From positions 9,873,426 to 9,937,425 of the forward strand of contig JAJEKV010000036.1 in assembly GCA_021234155.1 (NCBI GenBank): a stretch of DNA of 64,000 bases, written 5' to 3'. Both the position numbers and the translations under genes were made by a program. Under the pieces are notes generated by a model, which searched no databases, was not told where the DNA came from, and saw only the letters and a list, made by a program, of their open reading frames with translations. Shown one piece after another: positions 1-12,530 of this stretch (positions within the stretch are counted from its first letter, which is position 1; each line of letters starts with the position of its first letter). This DNA is from Isoetes taiwanensis (taxonomy: Eukaryota; Streptophyta; Lycopodiopsida; Isoetales; Isoetaceae).

Positions 1-45
1 TAACAGCTCTGTAACAGCTCAAACTTTTCGTCTTTCTGCCTTTCT

Positions 46-927
46 GGTCCTTTCGGTTCTGGCAAAACCAGCATTGCAAGAGCTACGGCGAATCTCATGT
101 CTTACCGATTTTTGCCTCTATCCATTAGTGGCACAAACTTTGCCGAAGTTGGGGATTTGTTGGAGGAAGCACAGAAAAGAAGAGAAGAAGAGGTATGGGG
201 GTAGAACCTTGATCTTGATAAAATATTTCTTTAGATTGAGTAGAGAAGATCAGCACATCCTTGAATCAAGAGATGTTGTGCTCTGTGTTACTGAGGATAA
301 TCTTGGCATTGTAATGGTCCCGGAATTGTTAACATTCTTTATCGTTTTTACCACAATCAAGCTTGAGCCATGCCATCTGGAGAAGATTATTGATGTGGCC
401 CTTGGAAAAATGGGAGAAGGGTGTCTTTCGCAGATTAAGATTGAGAAGAAAGGGAGGGTTTTTTAGTGTCAGCATCAAATGGAAATGCCAAAATTGTGTT
501 GAATGTGTTAGAAGTTGCTGTATCAGGAGCTATATACAAGCATGATATGCAGGTTTCTACTGGTAAAAGAAAATCTGGAAAGGGTCTTATTGATACTCTA
601 AGGGATATGGCCTCAGCTCAAGCTCAAATTCAGCAGGATATTACTGTGATCCTGGCTAGTATAGAAGAAGCTTTAGAAGACTAGAACAAAACAGAGGATC
701 CAGATAACAAATTGGCATTTACTCTAAGAAAGTCTACACATGAATTTGATGTTAGTGCAGCCATATACTGGCTTGCAAGGCTGCTTGAAGATGGCGGTCT
801 CCCAAGCAATGATATGTTATTCAGCTTGCGAAAACCTGGATGGAATGTTCAACAAGTGGAGCTGGGAATAGCACAATCAATTACGCTGCAGACCTTCAAA
901 AACTCGAAGATGAGGACGTTCATCTAA
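46..927 (+). pseudogene. WRNIP1/RarA (MgsA)-like AAA+ ATPase pseudogene
   Basis: Decayed copy of the AAA+ ATPase that acts at stalled replication forks. In frame from 46 a Walker A segment GPFGSGKTSIARA is read (normally GPPGTGKT), then a helix with DLLEEAQKRREE, and a stop near 202. In other frames follow RTLILIKYFFRLSREDQ (the Walker B/DEIHR region, catalytic residues lost), an arginine-finger-like stretch, SASNGNAKIVLNVLEVAV (family: DGDARRALNLLE) at about 469-520, and SAAIYWLARLLEDGG at about 757-800 (family: AALYWLARMLEGG). Domain order matches the family and no introns are seen, so this may be a processed copy. At least three frame changes and several stops make it non-functional. The N-terminal zinc-finger part and the C-terminal end are absent. 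Identity is by remembered family motifs. Confidence 0.7.
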
Positions 928-930
928 TCA

Positions 931-1530
931 GGTTTTTCATTTGAATTGAATATCTAGTAACACACAAAACAATGGAAGGGTGATACCATTATCTGCATGA
1001 TCTAGATGATTGATCTTTTCATTCTTTATTATCATTAGCTATAAATACAGATCTGCTGTTGTAAGCTATGAAATTGGACGGTTTCTCTGCACAATGCATC
1101 AGTTTTATCAGCATAGTATATGCATGCTATGTATGAAATTAGGAAGGTTCTTAAGATGCTTTATACTAATACAAATCTGAACTATTAGGCAGTGATTACA
1201 TAAGCTAGTGGATTGTGCTAACATGTTGTAGTTAGAATATTTCAAGATGGGTTTTAAACACGGACCTTTGGATGCGTGATGTTATGTTGCCTGTAATCAC
1301 TACATATTCACAGCTTCGGAATGGAGCTCTAATCAATTCTAACTAGTTTAGTTTAGGGTTTTTGCAGCCTAACGATAATGCTCATCTGAGTTGTGGACGA
1401 ATTGGACATTTAGACAATTAGCATGAAAATCCACAGCTTCTGCAACGATCTTAGGCTTTTTGCAGGAAGCTCTTCAAAGCAACAACAAAGAAGGAGAAAA
1501 ACATGATAGCTATCGCAGATTTTGGAAGAG
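931..1530. other. Non-coding stretch, no recognised feature
   Basis: AT-rich sequence after the ATPase pseudogene. No long ORF, RNA gene or repeat was recognised here. Confidence 0.5.
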
Positions 1531-1533
1531 CAG

Positions 1534-1665
1534 TAGATGGAAAAATCCAAAATCCAGAACGATGGAAAAAGGATGAATGGCAGCGGGGAATCCAAAATCC
1601 ACACGATGGAAAAAGGATGTGGCAGCGGGAAAAATCCAAAATCCAGAATGATGGAAAAAGGATCT
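1534..1665. repeat. Minisatellite, about 2.5 copies of a ~55-bp unit
   Basis: A unit built from GATGGAAAAAGGAT, GGCAGCGGG and AATCCAAAATCCA recurs three times with small changes. The apparent minus-strand ORFs over it are low-complexity by-products of the repeat. Confidence 0.8.
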
Positions 1666-1693
1666 GTTAATAATATTGGGCATTAGTGAGCCC

Positions 1694-1756
1694 ATTACTA
1701 TTAAGGTTTTTCCTCGAAAACCCTTCGGGGCAGGGTTTTTTAATCTTGATAGTAAT
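1694..1756. other. Long hairpin, copy 1 of a conserved structure
   Basis: The outer arms ATTACTAT (1694-1701) and ATAGTAAT (1749-1756) are perfect complements, and pairing continues inward with G-U pairs to about 15 bp. The interior has alternating GGTTTTT, GAAAACCC and GGGTTTTT arms that could pair in two mutually exclusive ways. A second copy lies at 35625-35685 with a different but again complementary outer stem. It may come from the R region or leader of an old LTR element; this is inference. Confidence 0.6.
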
Positions 1757-1759
1757 CGG

Positions 1760-3255
1760 CATCACTAATGTAGTCCAAGTCAGTGCGACTTTATTGCCGC
1801 TGGGCACCGCTATTGGGCACCAAGACTATGCACAATAAATTGTAGAAAAAGGAAAGGAGCTAAGTGTCGGGACAGTGAGGAACCTCCGACCGACCACCAT
1901 GATAGAGCGGGTACAACCTGCCGGCTGGTGTTCTATTTCCACATTCGAGTTCTGGTGCACCAAAAACTGAGGGTTCATAATTTGACCCACTATTAAAAGT
2001 GGGACAGTGGAATCCACAATTTGTACAGCTCAAAGCTGTTAATAGCGAAGCATTCTCGCATGGCCACGAAGCCAAATATAAGCGGGGTGCCGGTACTAAT
2101 AGAAACTAAGAAAAGCCTTCAGAAAAGGCTACAATATACCAGCGTGATGTGCTAGTAGCGCCCTTTTGAAAGTCATGCTACATCAGTCCAGGGACCTTAG
2201 GGCACAAGGGACAATAATTATTCTATTCTATTCTATTTCAGATCCAGCAATGAGCTTAAAAATAGTATGTGATAATTCATTCCCTATTGTTATCCAACCT
2301 AGGCTTCTGCAAAGTCTAATACCAAATGATACAGGTTATCTTGAATTTATCAGCAAATTTCTTTGCTTCATTTCGTAGTTCAGCATTGATGTGGCTATTG
2401 AGGGACTCCCTTAAAGGCACAGGAAGAACTTACATGGTTGCAAACACTTCTCCAGACGAGCAAGTTAGTATCTAGATAACCTTCGAGCATTCATAATTTA
2501 GATGCATACATATAAACATATATATTGTACACAGGATATATCTGAGAGTCTCAGGACATTACATTATGTCACAAAAGCTGGAAACATTCAAAGATACCTT
2601 TCTACAACTAAAACAAAATTCAAGAATATCGAAATGTTGAAGATGAAGGGTGTTTTCTTCGTGATTTGCTTGCGCCATCGAGAACAAATAAAAATAATAT
2701 TGATTTTCATCCAATTTATGGACCATATGTGGATGCCTCTATTCAGGTAATCTTTAGACCTAACAATCAGTGAAAATAAGTTATGTTCTCAGGCGAACAA
2801 GGTAATCTGCAATACAAGCACCTTAACACCATTTACTTACACTTTCTAATTTCTAAGTACCCGAGTTTATAGACTGAGTTTTTCCCTCCTCTTACTAAAT
2901 CCCATATTCCTTCTACTGGAGCTGCCATTGGACTTGGAACTTCGGTACTCGATCATGCTTATTATATCATTTTCTATTTGAAACTTCTAATACTCTGAGT
3001 TACCTCTGTTATTATGGTAAAGGTATTTTTGAACCATTGCTGCCAATGGAGGGACTGAATACATCCATTGATATTCCAAGGCAAACACAATTGACTAGTG
3101 AGGGAGAGTTGAATGTTCATGCACTGCCTCAATGACATTCAAATTAGTGGGACATCATGTATTACAATCGTTAATCCATTTGCAATGGTCTGAGTTGTCA
3201 TGCTTAGTTGACATGCATTATGAAATGTCTTGAGTACAACTCTGTCACTAAGCAT
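1760..3255. other. Non-coding stretch, no confident feature
   Basis: No convincing gene. A (TATTC)n run at about 2217-2236 preceded by unique sequence could be the tail of a SINE-like insertion, but no head or target duplication was found. Confidence 0.4.
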
Positions 3256-3257
3256 GC

Positions 3258-3375
3258 ATTGAATTATAAAATGTTATGTTAACAGTGGAGTAGCCTCACA
3301 TGCTTGGAACCAAAGAATTATAAAATATTGCGTTAATAGTGGAGGTAACCCCTTAGGTTTGGAACCAAAGAATGC
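3258..3375. repeat. Two-copy tandem repeat, ~55-60 bp
   Basis: The block GAATTATAAAATGTTATG through CTTGGAACCAAA is followed directly by a diverged second copy ending at about 3372. Confidence 0.7.
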
Positions 3376-3414
3376 TGCGATAAATTTCTTTATATTTAAA
3401 CAAAATTAGAACAA

Positions 3415-3515
3415 GTAAGGTAATCTCCGAGACACCTTGACTCAAACCCACTAGCTACCATTGGGTGGAGTGTCAATGGGAAAAGTTGAGGGTTTGAGAT
3501 CTCAGAGGAAAATGA
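3415..3515 (+). mobile_element. Diverged SINE relic (same family as 36771-36903)
   Basis: The segment CAAACCCACTAGCTACCAT with the following GGGTGGAGTGT is closely similar to the middle of the intact SINE at 36.8 kb (AAAACCCACTAGCTACCATC then GGGTGGGAGATGT). The A-box half is poorly preserved and no target duplication was recognised. Confidence 0.45.
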
Positions 3516-3519
3516 GCTC

Positions 3520-4985
3520 AATAGTGGCAATCCCATGGTGGTTATAAAAAATGAATCTGTATTCCATAGACATTAGGCACTAGCATAGGTCCCAATCCTG
3601 CTTATTCCTAGATTGAAATGCATCCACTATTACAAGATAGACCAGTAGAGAGAAATGTTTTTCCCTAAAGTATTCCCTTCTTCTAGCTCAGTCTGCCAAA
3701 TACAGGGGAGCCGGGGAAGAGAAATGTTCGCGACAGCCTTGGCTGCCGCGATAAATTTTAATAGTTAATGTTTTGTATATTGTTTAATAGCTAGGAATGT
3801 TTCGTATAAATGTTAAGGTGGTTCAGAAAAGAGCATGGGACCATAGATCCACTTGTTTGGATCCAGTTATGTTCATCGCGATCCCCTTGCAAAGATTTTC
3901 CAACAATGTTTTTATGATCTATTCTTGCAGCACTTGCAGATGGTGATCTGTTCTTGCAGCTCCTGCAAGATTTTGCCATTGTCAAAACTCTATGCGGTTG
4001 CATTGCCCAATTCTGCAGTAAACCGTCTTCGCCCGCAGATCCAGAGTGTTCTTTCTTCTTACATTTAGGCATTTGCATGCACAAGATCTGTAAAACCTGT
4101 GGTAAGGACTCTATGTCGAAAAATAAAATACATGTGTGCCCTGCTCCAGAGTGTTAGTGATGGCAGAACCTCTGTGGTTTGTACAATTTGTCACAACCTA
4201 CAGAAAGTACCACAGATTGTGCTACCTAGAACTCCCAGAGTTCCCCTCAACCAGAGTTTCCAGAACGCACAACTGTTACTGATCCCCAGAATCAGCCTAA
4301 AGCCCAGCTTTAGAAGTTCTATCACAAGAAGTCAATACTGCAGTAGCAGTATTGCTCAAAAGAGAATCAAGAATGCTCCAAGAACGGAACAGCTCTACAA
4401 GATAGCACCAAATTTTGGAGTAACTCGGAACAACTCGAATTGATTCCCAATCAATTCGAAATGGTCTAAGACCTCCAGAAAGAGAAGATCGAGCAGCAAG
4501 GAAGAGCAGGACATTCCAATTGCTTGTCTCTAGCAGCGAAAATCTCTCTTCGCAATCCATCCTACTTTCTGTAGGTTGTGACACAATTTCAGTCCTCTAT
4601 GAAGCCTTAAAAGCTATGATGTAATCACTTTGAGTTTTATCCATTTGCTTCTAATCGTTCTCAACAATTTTGCTGATTGCCACCAGGATCTACAATCAAC
4701 TGGCTATGGCCAAGGCGAACTAGATGAAACCTGCCATGTCGCAGCAGTCCCAGAGCTCCAATTCCATAAAGAATTCAGCGCATCTGATAATAATCTTTAG
4801 ATAATTAAGCAGCATGCCAGTTGAGACACTGCAAATGAACTGGTAGAAACATGGTTTGTTATCGGATTTTTATAGAATTTATTGTCAGACGTTGGGTTGC
4901 GGGCATAAACCAAATTATAAATTTAATTTAGCACCGATTTGAACTGCATCAATTCTTCTTGCTCTGTGGGCTTCAGACTTACTCT
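3520..4985. other. Non-coding stretch, no recognised gene
   Basis: Several overlapping short ORFs on both strands (3791-4584) show no recognisable domain and look like chance reading frames. Confidence 0.4.
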
Positions 4986-4990
4986 AGAAT

Positions 4991-6524
4991 TGTGACGTTC
5001 CACATATTTATACGGTATAGGTATAAATATAGTGACACGTCACGTAGTAGGGATACGCCACCATGGGGTATGTTAACCTAGGGGGTTGACCTAAAAGGGA
5101 TTAATTTAGCTATGCTAAATTAATAAAACCTAATTAAGTGTATTTTTGTCTTAATTAACCTAATTAGCTTAATTAGTTAATTAATGACATGCCACCTGGC
5201 CCAAATCGATTGGGCAAGGCATTCCAATTGGGGACACCCAAATTAGGGCTTTTGTGCCCCAATTCGAATTAGGAACAATTGGAGATGGAGGAGGAGAAGC
5301 AGCAGCTAGGCGCCCTTCAGTTAGTCGGGATGGAACAGCCCAAGACCGATTTGACGGTTAGTCAGTAGGTTACTTTGTTGATTTATAGCATAGCGCCTCT
5401 CTGTGGTGTGTTCTCTCTCTGTTTTTCTCTGTGGTTTACCTGTTAGGCTAACCCTTGATTGATATGGTGAGTATTCTTATCTCTAGTCTCTGTACGTGCT
5501 TTGGTTGATGGTTTAGTAGTTCTTTGCTTAGTTAGCACTCCGGAGATGGGGGATTACGGGGGGTAGAGACCTGTGAGCCCATGTATTGTAGTATGCTCCT
5601 AGATAGAGCCCTGTATTATTCCCATTAGATGCGGCCTGTGTACAAGATCCCACTGAGCTGTGGAATCTATGGCATCATTGAAGCACCAGATAAGGGGCCG
5701 TAGTGATGAAGTGTGGGGTGGGGTCTCGCCTGAGCATAAAAGGCTACGGGGACTCCTTCAGTGAGCTAGGCCTAATAGCCAGCCAGTGAACTAGGCCGGG
5801 TATGGGTCTGACACTCCCTGGGTACAGTTGTGTGATCACCATGTACTTTGAAGATAAAGTTAGGGGAGTAAGTCGGGTACGGATGCGGGGGTCGCCGATG
5901 CGGCACGTATTCTCTAGCTCACCCATGGATTCACTGCGACTCTGGGAAGGGACACTTCTTTGACCTGCCTCATCGGACCGGGGAGATGTAACCCGGAGTA
6001 CTCCCGAGGGTGACACCTTGGGATTGCGTCTCCGGAAGGCTACAATGGCGCCATAGCTTGATTCAGCTCATCTGCAAAGTGTGCACAGGAGGGGCGGATG
6101 GGGTGGACAACCCTAGCCATTGTTCTATGCCAGCCAATGCCAGGTTATACCTCTGTCTGCTGATCTCTTGAGACCGAGCCGTCAGTCCATCCTCACAAGA
6201 GTCTGAGCCGGGGTAGAACCTGGGGTTTGGGGTGTTTTCCTTAGCATTAGATGCATCTTCTCTGTTATCATCAGTTGGATGGATGTGCCACCCTTCGTGG
6301 TGATTATTTACTATATGATTATGCTGTGTGCTAACATGTATTCACGCTTCCGCGACTTAGGAGTCCCATTGAAGGCGTGGGCCGAATGACACCTCCGTGT
6401 CCTTCACCCGGGCATCTTTCTATGGATGGTCCGAGTTAGACGGATGGTGAGCTGATTGCCATGGGAGGGGGAAGTCCCTGTGTGTATATGTCCGGAGCGC
6501 CGTATATATTCAGGGAGCGTCACA
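4991..6524 (+). repeat. 5' LTR of the LARD element
   Basis: 1534 bp from TGTGACGTTCC to GAGCGTCACA. It matches the 3' LTR over its full length except for an extra block near 5110-5130, an extra 'GGGGCCGTAGTG' at about 5695, and absence of the 147-bp insert found at 14199. Confidence 0.92.
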
Positions 6525-6525
6525 G

Positions 6526-6544
6526 TGGTATCAGAGCCATGATT
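6526..6544 (+). other. Primer-binding site (initiator tRNA-Met)
   Basis: TGGTATCAGAGCCATGATT begins two bases after the 5' LTR. TGGTATCAGAGC is the usual plant retrotransposon site complementary to the 3' end of initiator tRNA-Met. Confidence 0.9.
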
Positions 6545-9500
6545 CTGGTTGACCGGAATCATAGCACTGACCAAATCTCTAACCCATTAGTTCGGTAGTT
6601 AAGTGGGAGTTAAGCTAGTTGAACTGCCTAACTTTTCGGTGATTTAATCTTGTGCTAGGTTGATGTAAGAAATTGTTGAGATTTAGGAAGTTTAGGGCGA
6701 TTTTGGAGGGAAAAAGGTGTGACTGGAGGACCCAGGTTTAGATGGGCCATAACTTTTTGTTGGTAGCTCGGATGAAGGCGAAAATGGCTCCAACGGCTCG
6801 GGCACATCCCAAATACCCTAGGGGGCACGTTTCCCGAGGTTCAAATGGCGACCCCAAGGCTAGAATCCAAAATGGGCGCTGCTTGCGGATTAGGTGTTTA
6901 GAATCAAAAGTTATGAGCGTATAACGCAGCCAGCGCCCATATATGGTCCGCCGTATAAAAATACGCGTCCATTTTTTATAAAAAAAAAATAATAAAAAAT
7001 AAATAAAGATACGCGTCCCTTTTCCGCTCGCGTTTTGAACCCGTGACCTCCCACCTCCAACACAACACTCTTTCCATTTTGCCAACTCTCTTTATGTAGA
7101 GTATTTTTGTTCTATCCCTTTGTTATACATATTTAATGTTTTGTTTTATCCAGTTAGCAGTTCTTTTAAGCAAAAGGTACATCATGGGATTGAAACCCTA
7201 ACCTTCTGCACCCAAGCCAACACCTTTACCAATGAGCCAACTTCTTTCTTGAATGGATATAACATTTTTCTCGTATTTATAGTGCATCTATTCCATATTT
7301 AAATTAGAGGCGTGCCTTTGGTAAATCCACGTTGTGGGGGCAACAACTCCACCGGAGCAAGCTCTTTTTGCCATAGCCGCCGGAGCAAGCTCTCTCGCCA
7401 TAGCTGCCGGAGTAAGCAGTCTTGCCATAGCCACGGGAGTCGACCTCTCTCTGCCATAGTCGACCGGATAACTGTTAACCATATATAAAGCTAGTATCCC
7501 CTAGGAATAAACCGACCAAATGAAACGACGTAATCTAGCAAGTCCGGCCAACTTGTTATGATAACATCAACTCACTTGGTGGGACTAATTCTGGAATTTA
7601 ATTAACAACGACAGGGCAACTCTCTAGAATAGCAGCATGTGTTATATCCTTGGATATTCTTTAAGCGACGATAATAATGTCCAGTTATCGGCGTTCCTCG
7701 ACCTATAACTTTAATTATTTTTCCTTTGGTAGATGCCTTGATAACACAATTTCTTCGGGCCTTGCCATGATTCAATCCATACTACATTCATATGTTTTAT
7801 ATTAGACCTTATTCGACGTTATATAAGTAATGTTTTATAGACATAATTATAATTAACGTTGTCTCTCTCTAGTGTCTAAACCTTGACTCGTCTCATTTCC
7901 CAGAGAAAGGATCTCTTTTCGCCCAACCAACTAGGGACTGCCATGCAGCACCCCTCTAGACCATGGGTAGCTTTAATCCTACCACCCTTCACTACTTCTC
8001 CTCAATGGTCGTGTTCTTTTTATGGACCATTTTCCCAGACCACGATACAAACTCTGTAATACGTAGTGAACGCTTGTGTTAGAACCCCCACAACAATGTC
8101 ACCACTTATTCCAATCACTCCCGGGTACAAACTTTAGTATTCTTTTATGCCAAGCTTCACCGCATATACAGCTGTAATTAATTATCTGCGCTACACGCCT
8201 GTCAGAGTCACAGCGGTCTACCCTCTTTTCGAGTTGTTCTTCCGTACATTCCAATGGCCTCCAACCATTATTTTAATGCCTAGACGTCTTTAAGTCCGCA
8301 AATGAACTTACATATTCCAAGGGATTATATGAATATCCCAAAGGACAGTACCACCCAAAGACCTCTCAAGATAGGCCTCCTCTATTCAGAGATCTTGTGT
8401 TCAAGTCTCTGGGGGTCCGTTATATGTCCTCATGGACGCTGCCAATGTGGCATGACATATAAATGCTATCTACCTATTTATCTATTTATTAAAAATGTCC
8501 TTGGTGAATTCAATTCACCATGTTGTCCTACGACATGCAAATCTTCTTCCCTAAGCCATGCACCAAATCTTTAAAGAGTTTTCCAGCTCTTGCTACCTTT
8601 CAAGCCACAGGTATACCTTTGCATGTTAGCAAAGACTACCCTTTACTTCTTCAATATGTTTTCTACATCTATGATATATACGCCTGCCACAGCGTACACA
8701 TTTCACCCTTTGTATGACCTTTATTCAGTAGAGTCACTAATCCATTTACTCCTTCACGTATTCATAAATCGTCTTGTGGCTTCTAAGCCACTATTATATG
8801 TTCCCTATATTCTTAACCCACCTATCATTGGGGGTTATGATTCAATGTTGTCCTACATCCTAGAAATGTTAGTCATTACATTTCTCTGTCATGATGTTAT
8901 GCTGCTGTTCTGGCATTCCAAATGACTTGACATCCTCATTTAAGCCATATTCATAGCCTAAGAGCGGGTGAGCCTTCGTATAAATCGTGAATTACCTAGA
9001 GTCATCAAGGTGCATGCCTGGTATTTTGTGAGCCTTTCTACAATTACGTATGTTTGAGATAACCCGGACTTGTATCCCTGTTCGAGTCTTATATATCCTA
9101 ACTTACACCTCCATGTAACCCGTGCTGTTCACCTCTGCCTGATCCGGGTATGGATCATGTGGGAAAGCTAGTCTTAGGTATCTATGCAAGACACATTTGG
9201 ACTTCTAGCAAGTAACTGCTATTTGCTACCTATCCTGGAATTGTACTATTGTACTATTCAACCCCCTCATCTTAAGCTTCATTCTAGTGGCCGTTGACAT
9301 TTATTTCAACTGCCAACTACGACATCATACCTTAGCCTACAACAGATTGAATGTTGTTTACTCATTCCGAGCATACTCTAAACCCTCCATCGGTAACTTT
9401 GGGATACACTCGTCTTTCTCTCCTTGTGTCGCCACCTAGATTATCTCCCTAAGATGTTTATCGTATGTGTACATGGTATGTACATAATAAACATATCTCC

Positions 9501-10982
9501 ACATCCCACAATGCTAGAGCTCTGCTCTACCTTAACTAAACTATAACCGTGGTAGTTCTTTCAAACAAACCCATTGCCTATGTACCTTTATGATGTGGCT
9601 TCGCCACCTATTTCCCAAATGGACAGGGGCCGACTCTATGTTGGACTTGTATATGCTGCCTATATTTTGATAGGGTCTCTAGTTATTTCAACCATTCCTT
9701 TAGTGCCTTATGGTACCTTAACCCCGTACATAACCTATGATTTCCCCCACGGGATTATGCCATAATTCCCAAGGCTATTACCTCACATGCTGAGCTTTTC
9801 TAAGGGCTTCTTTCATTAAGGATCCTTTGTGTCCTCCATATTAACCATGCTTAGTCACAATTAACCTAATTTCTTAAGTTATCGTGTCAACTTCAACTTT
9901 TGATTACTTCAAATCTTGTCGCCTTTGGCTCCTTCATAATGAAGCGGAGGCACTAAAACCTCCTGGTCTCTTAATAGGAAAACCCAATGTCTCGATCTTT
10001 GTTAGTAATCGCCATAAGATTATCTGATTCCTTACACTCTTAAGAGTTTCAAAGTCATAACCTCTAAGGGGTCTATGCCTCAAGGCAACGGATCCTCTAG
10101 CTTCTACTTCAGTACCTAGAATTGTTCCCCGCATGTAGGGTAACTCTTCGACTATATGGACTACTGGTCTATATAATCTTAACCCTTCTGATCAATACAC
10201 CTCGTCTTGATTTTATCGGGTTTGGAATTCCTATGTATTGCCCTTGACTCGGTTATCCCTAAAGGTATAATCGTCAAAGTCATCGTACTCCTTCTTTTCT
10301 TCCATCAGGGGGATACGATATTTTATACATCTTTTTATCCCCAAAACCGAATAAATGCTCTCAGCTTATAACACTGAAGTAATTCATTGGTATCTAGAAC
10401 CTTTGAGTAGCTAAGCTCTCATTATCCGTTATTCCAACACCGTTCCAACCATCCTCGGGATGTTTTTGAATGTAACAACACCATATATGCTAGACTTACT
10501 CTAGCTATTTTCACTGATTTTAACTCTTTCCATATCCCTTAGTACGATGTATCTAGGATAGTCAACTCCAACCATTGGGATAGCTTGAGTGCGTATCTCT
10601 GATGGATCATACCTTAACCCAATATCTTCGTATATAAGCATATCATTGCTTCTTCTGTAAACATTCTCGATATGATCACCACTATAGTATTTGATACTAC
10701 TAAATCCTTCCTACATCCAAGACCGCTACGTTGTTATTATATGATATAGTAACATGTGTGCACCAGCCCTAAGTCTAGACTCATATGTAATTCGTTAACA
10801 TAGGCATCTAGCTATATTCATACTTGCGGCCAACTTATTTCCTCAACTTGGTTATCTAGTACCATACACATGTTGTGGTTTCGACACCACTAGCCTTAGT
10901 TTGCCTTCGTCCTCAAGCTCTAGTCATAACTTCCACAGGGGCAAATGCCAACCTAAGTTCCTAGTGGACATGTTTCACCTCT
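6545..10982 (+). other. Non-coding interior of LARD element, left part
   Basis: About 4.4 kb with only short, unrelated ORFs. The plus strand is pyrimidine-rich from about 7.8 to 10.9 kb. No retroviral motif was found on either strand. Two tRNA-like stretches lie at 7033-7235. Confidence 0.7.
7033..7235 (-). repeat. Pair of tRNA-like (SINE head-like) segments, minus strand
   Basis: Read on the minus strand, 7173-7235 gives an A-box-like TTGGCTCATTGGTAAAGG and a B-box-like GGGTTTCAATCCC. The segment 7033-7090 gives TTGGCAAAATGGAAAGAG and CACGGGTTCAAAACG. Spacing suits tRNA-derived pol III promoters. Neither folds into a clean tRNA, so they are read as SINE heads or pseudo-tRNA remnants. Confidence 0.4.
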
Positions 10983-11582
10983 AACAAAGTTTAAAATGAA
11001 ACGCACTTATTTGCTGCAAACGCACTTCAAAAGGAATCTTTGAAAGATTCCCTAAAATTCCCTTAAAAAATGCCCTTTTCTTGGTATATTTGTGACAAGT
11101 GTGACAATTTGAATATTTTAGGCACCATTTTTGGAGGGGAATTTGAACTCAACTTTCATTCAAAATTGTTTGGTACCATTTTTTGGCCTCCTAGTTTGGT
11201 TTGAGAAATAGTAATATTTTTAAGGACAAAACAAAATAGACATTGAAAAAAAACAACAAGCGCTAAGAGTGCCCAAAAACGTATTTAGTTCAAAGTTTAT
11301 GAATTCACTACAAAATTATGAACAAAATTGCAAAAAATGCAACACATTTTGATATTGCCTCAATGAAGCAAATATTGTCACCTTAAAGTATGCCTCACAC
11401 GCGAGTTGAAGTTGAAGATGCTTGCGCTTTGCTTTATACACTTGCTCTTATTTGCTCCTCCAGCTTGCTATAGACTTCTGTATAATGCGATGGCGACGTA
11501 TGTATCCAATCTGGACTTTTTTAAACTTTGTAATTTATTTGTTCTCTGTAGTCCTTAGTTTCTTCCAAATAAATTTCAAGAT

Positions 11583-11993
11583 GGTATAAATTTATACCTC
11601 AATAGATAGTAATATGTGGACATAGTATGCTAGAGAGTTTGCACGGTATAAATTTATACCGCAAGAAGACTTGAGCGGTATAGATTTATACAACAAAAGA
11701 ACTCGAGCGGTATAAATTTATACCGCAAGAGGACTCGAGCGGTATAAATTTATACCGCAAGAGGACCCAAGCGGTATAAATTTATACCGCAAGAGGTCCC
11801 AAGCGGTATAAATTTATACCGCAAGAGTTTTCTCGGTATAAATTTATACCAAAGATATATATTATATATGTATATTATATAAATATATAATATATATATA
11901 ACATATATATTTACATATATATATCCAAAAAAAAAAGAAGTCTTGCGGTATAAATCTATACCGAGAGACTTCCTGCGGTATAAATTTATACCG
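11583..11993. repeat. Phased array of an 18-bp palindrome, 32-bp period
   Basis: The perfect palindrome CGGTATAAATTTATACCG (or close variants) starts at 11644, 11676, 11708, 11740, 11772 and 11804, every 32 bp exactly, then at 11834, 11946 and 11976, with a half-like copy at 11583. The linkers are similar (CAAGAGGACTCGAG type). The array is interrupted by an AT-dinucleotide tract at about 11855-11930 and followed by another. A further copy is at 12740-12757. Confidence 0.9.
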
Positions 11994-12530
11994 TTTTTTT
12001 TTTATATATACAAATATGTGAACGTATATATATATTAAATATATATATATATATATTAAGATGTATATAAATATATATATACATAAAATATGTAGTCCAG
12101 GAGTATAAGTTTATATCGTGCAAAATCTTGTGGGGTCTTTCTTGCTCCCAAAGGTTTTTGCAACTTAATACTGTTGAAATAACACACTTAAGGGATAATT
12201 TTATGCAGTTTTCTTAGTTTTTTAGTTCAAAAAGTTCTAAAATAGTTCTAAATTCTCTGACCTTGTAATGCAATGTTAGAGCATAAATTAGTCGAATCCC
12301 GTTGTTATTTTTACTTTTTTTTTCTCTACACACATGCTAACTTCACTTTAGGCAGCTCAAAAACTGCTACTAAAGGCAAATGACCCCAAAATGTTATGGA
12401 GACACATGTGTTCAACGAGAAGGAAACTACGTAGTTTGTCCATAGGGGTGCGAGGAGTAGCAACCCCAAAAACGTTTACCTATTTCTTTGCAAACAGACA
12501 AAAAAAAGCAAGATAGACAAATACTTCTCT

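Noticed and set aside
3791-4584. Overlapping short ORFs on both strands
   Set aside because: No domain, no splice or codon pattern; consistent with chance.
8302-8925. Plus-strand ORFs inside the LARD interior
   Set aside because: They overlap in different frames, resemble no retroviral protein and are short; chance frames in pyrimidine-rich DNA.
11583-11993. CRISPR-like array
   Set aside because: Repeats are palindromic with 14-bp similar linkers and lie in a eukaryotic transposon; no spacers of CRISPR size and no cas genes.
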